Shown here one piece after another: positions 63,962 to 64,000 of a stretch of DNA of 64,000 nt; position 1 is the first letter of the stretch; the number at the start of each line of letters is the position of its first letter. The notes beneath the pieces are model-generated. The model ran no database searches, was not told the origin of the DNA, and saw nothing but the letters and a program-made list of their open reading frames with translations. The stretch covers positions 186,001 to 250,000 of the forward strand of contig NZ_PTXL01000006.1 in NCBI RefSeq assembly GCF_004343775.1, in the 5' to 3' direction. The translations under genes and the position numbers were made by a program. The DNA is from Burkholderia sp. SRS-46 (GTDB lineage: Bacteria > Pseudomonadota > Gammaproteobacteria > Burkholderiales > Burkholderiaceae).

Positions 63962-64000
63962 CCGTTCACTCAAATAGCCGTTGAGAAGGGAGCAGGCGGG

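Overview
The window is a GC-rich, gene-dense chromosomal segment that reads as a Burkholderia (probably cepacia complex) main chromosome. Support comes from the protein sequences (ClpSA, Fe-SOD, MurJ, LpxK/KdsB/Adk, XerD/Ogt, CnoX, PdxH), the very high third-position GC, and gene orders such as icd next to a monomeric isocitrate dehydrogenase. Almost everything is core housekeeping DNA. I see no prophage, CRISPR array, rRNA or tRNA gene. Organism assignment is by recognition, not by a search.

Layout. 1-4.5 kb: an amino-acid permease cut by the window edge, the N-end-rule protease genes clpS-clpA, and cspA with a long leader. 4.6-7.4 kb: a Tat-exported multicopper oxidase, about 0.9 kb of non-coding DNA with an AT-rich patch, and a small unknown gene. 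7.4-12.1 kb: two unrelated isocitrate dehydrogenases in tandem (monomeric and homodimeric), a 16-bp palindrome in the icd control region, and divergent rluE. 12.3-15.6 kb: a tiny exported Ala/Lys/His-rich protein, a DUF192 protein and a stand-alone EF-G. 15.6-17.4 kb: an apparently intact class C group II intron sitting exactly behind the EF-G terminator. 17.5-20.4 kb: a nickel/cobalt permease and a secreted Gly-rich repeat gene whose repeats are scrambled between frames. 20.4-31.5 kb: an accessory-metabolism stretch with an aldo/keto reductase, GntR regulator, CoA-transferase, HTH-citrate synthase fusion, MFS exporter, catalytically dead EAL protein, methyltransferase, ketopantoate-reductase-like enzyme, Mpo1-like protein and Crp/Fnr regulator. 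31.5-33.3 kb: an MFS remnant and an orphan membrane-anchored gene between two copies of one terminator. 33.3-44.8 kb: sodB, xseA, lpxK-(Trm112)-kdsB, adk, an SDR, sirB1-like/murJ, rpsT, a DUF3579 gene and argF. 44.8-64 kb: an ArsR/AHSA1-GST stress module, murB, yajQ, plsY, ybaK, an acyl-CoA ligase, ogt-xerD, queG, tsaE-amiC, an EamA transporter, pirin, cnoX, tcdA, pdxH, cfa, a DUF72 gene and msrA.

How the parts work together. Envelope biogenesis is prominent: lpxK and kdsB for lipid A/Kdo, murB and murJ for peptidoglycan precursors, amiC for septum splitting, plsY and cfa for phospholipids. RNA and translation quality control recurs: rluE, tsaE, tcdA, queG, ybaK, EF-G, rpsT. Redox protection recurs too: sodB, msrA, cnoX, the multicopper oxidase and the GST fusion. 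Translationally coupled pairs with ATGA or longer overlaps are clpS-clpA, ogt-xerD, arsR-AHSA1/GST, lpxK-Trm112-like and tsaE-amiC.

No wholly new multi-gene system is evident. The items most worth a second look are the HTH-citrate synthase/duplicated CoA-transferase pair, the AHSA1-GST fusion with its palindromic operator, the frame-scrambled Gly-rich gene, the degenerate EAL protein, the terminator-flanked orphan gene, and the icd palindrome.
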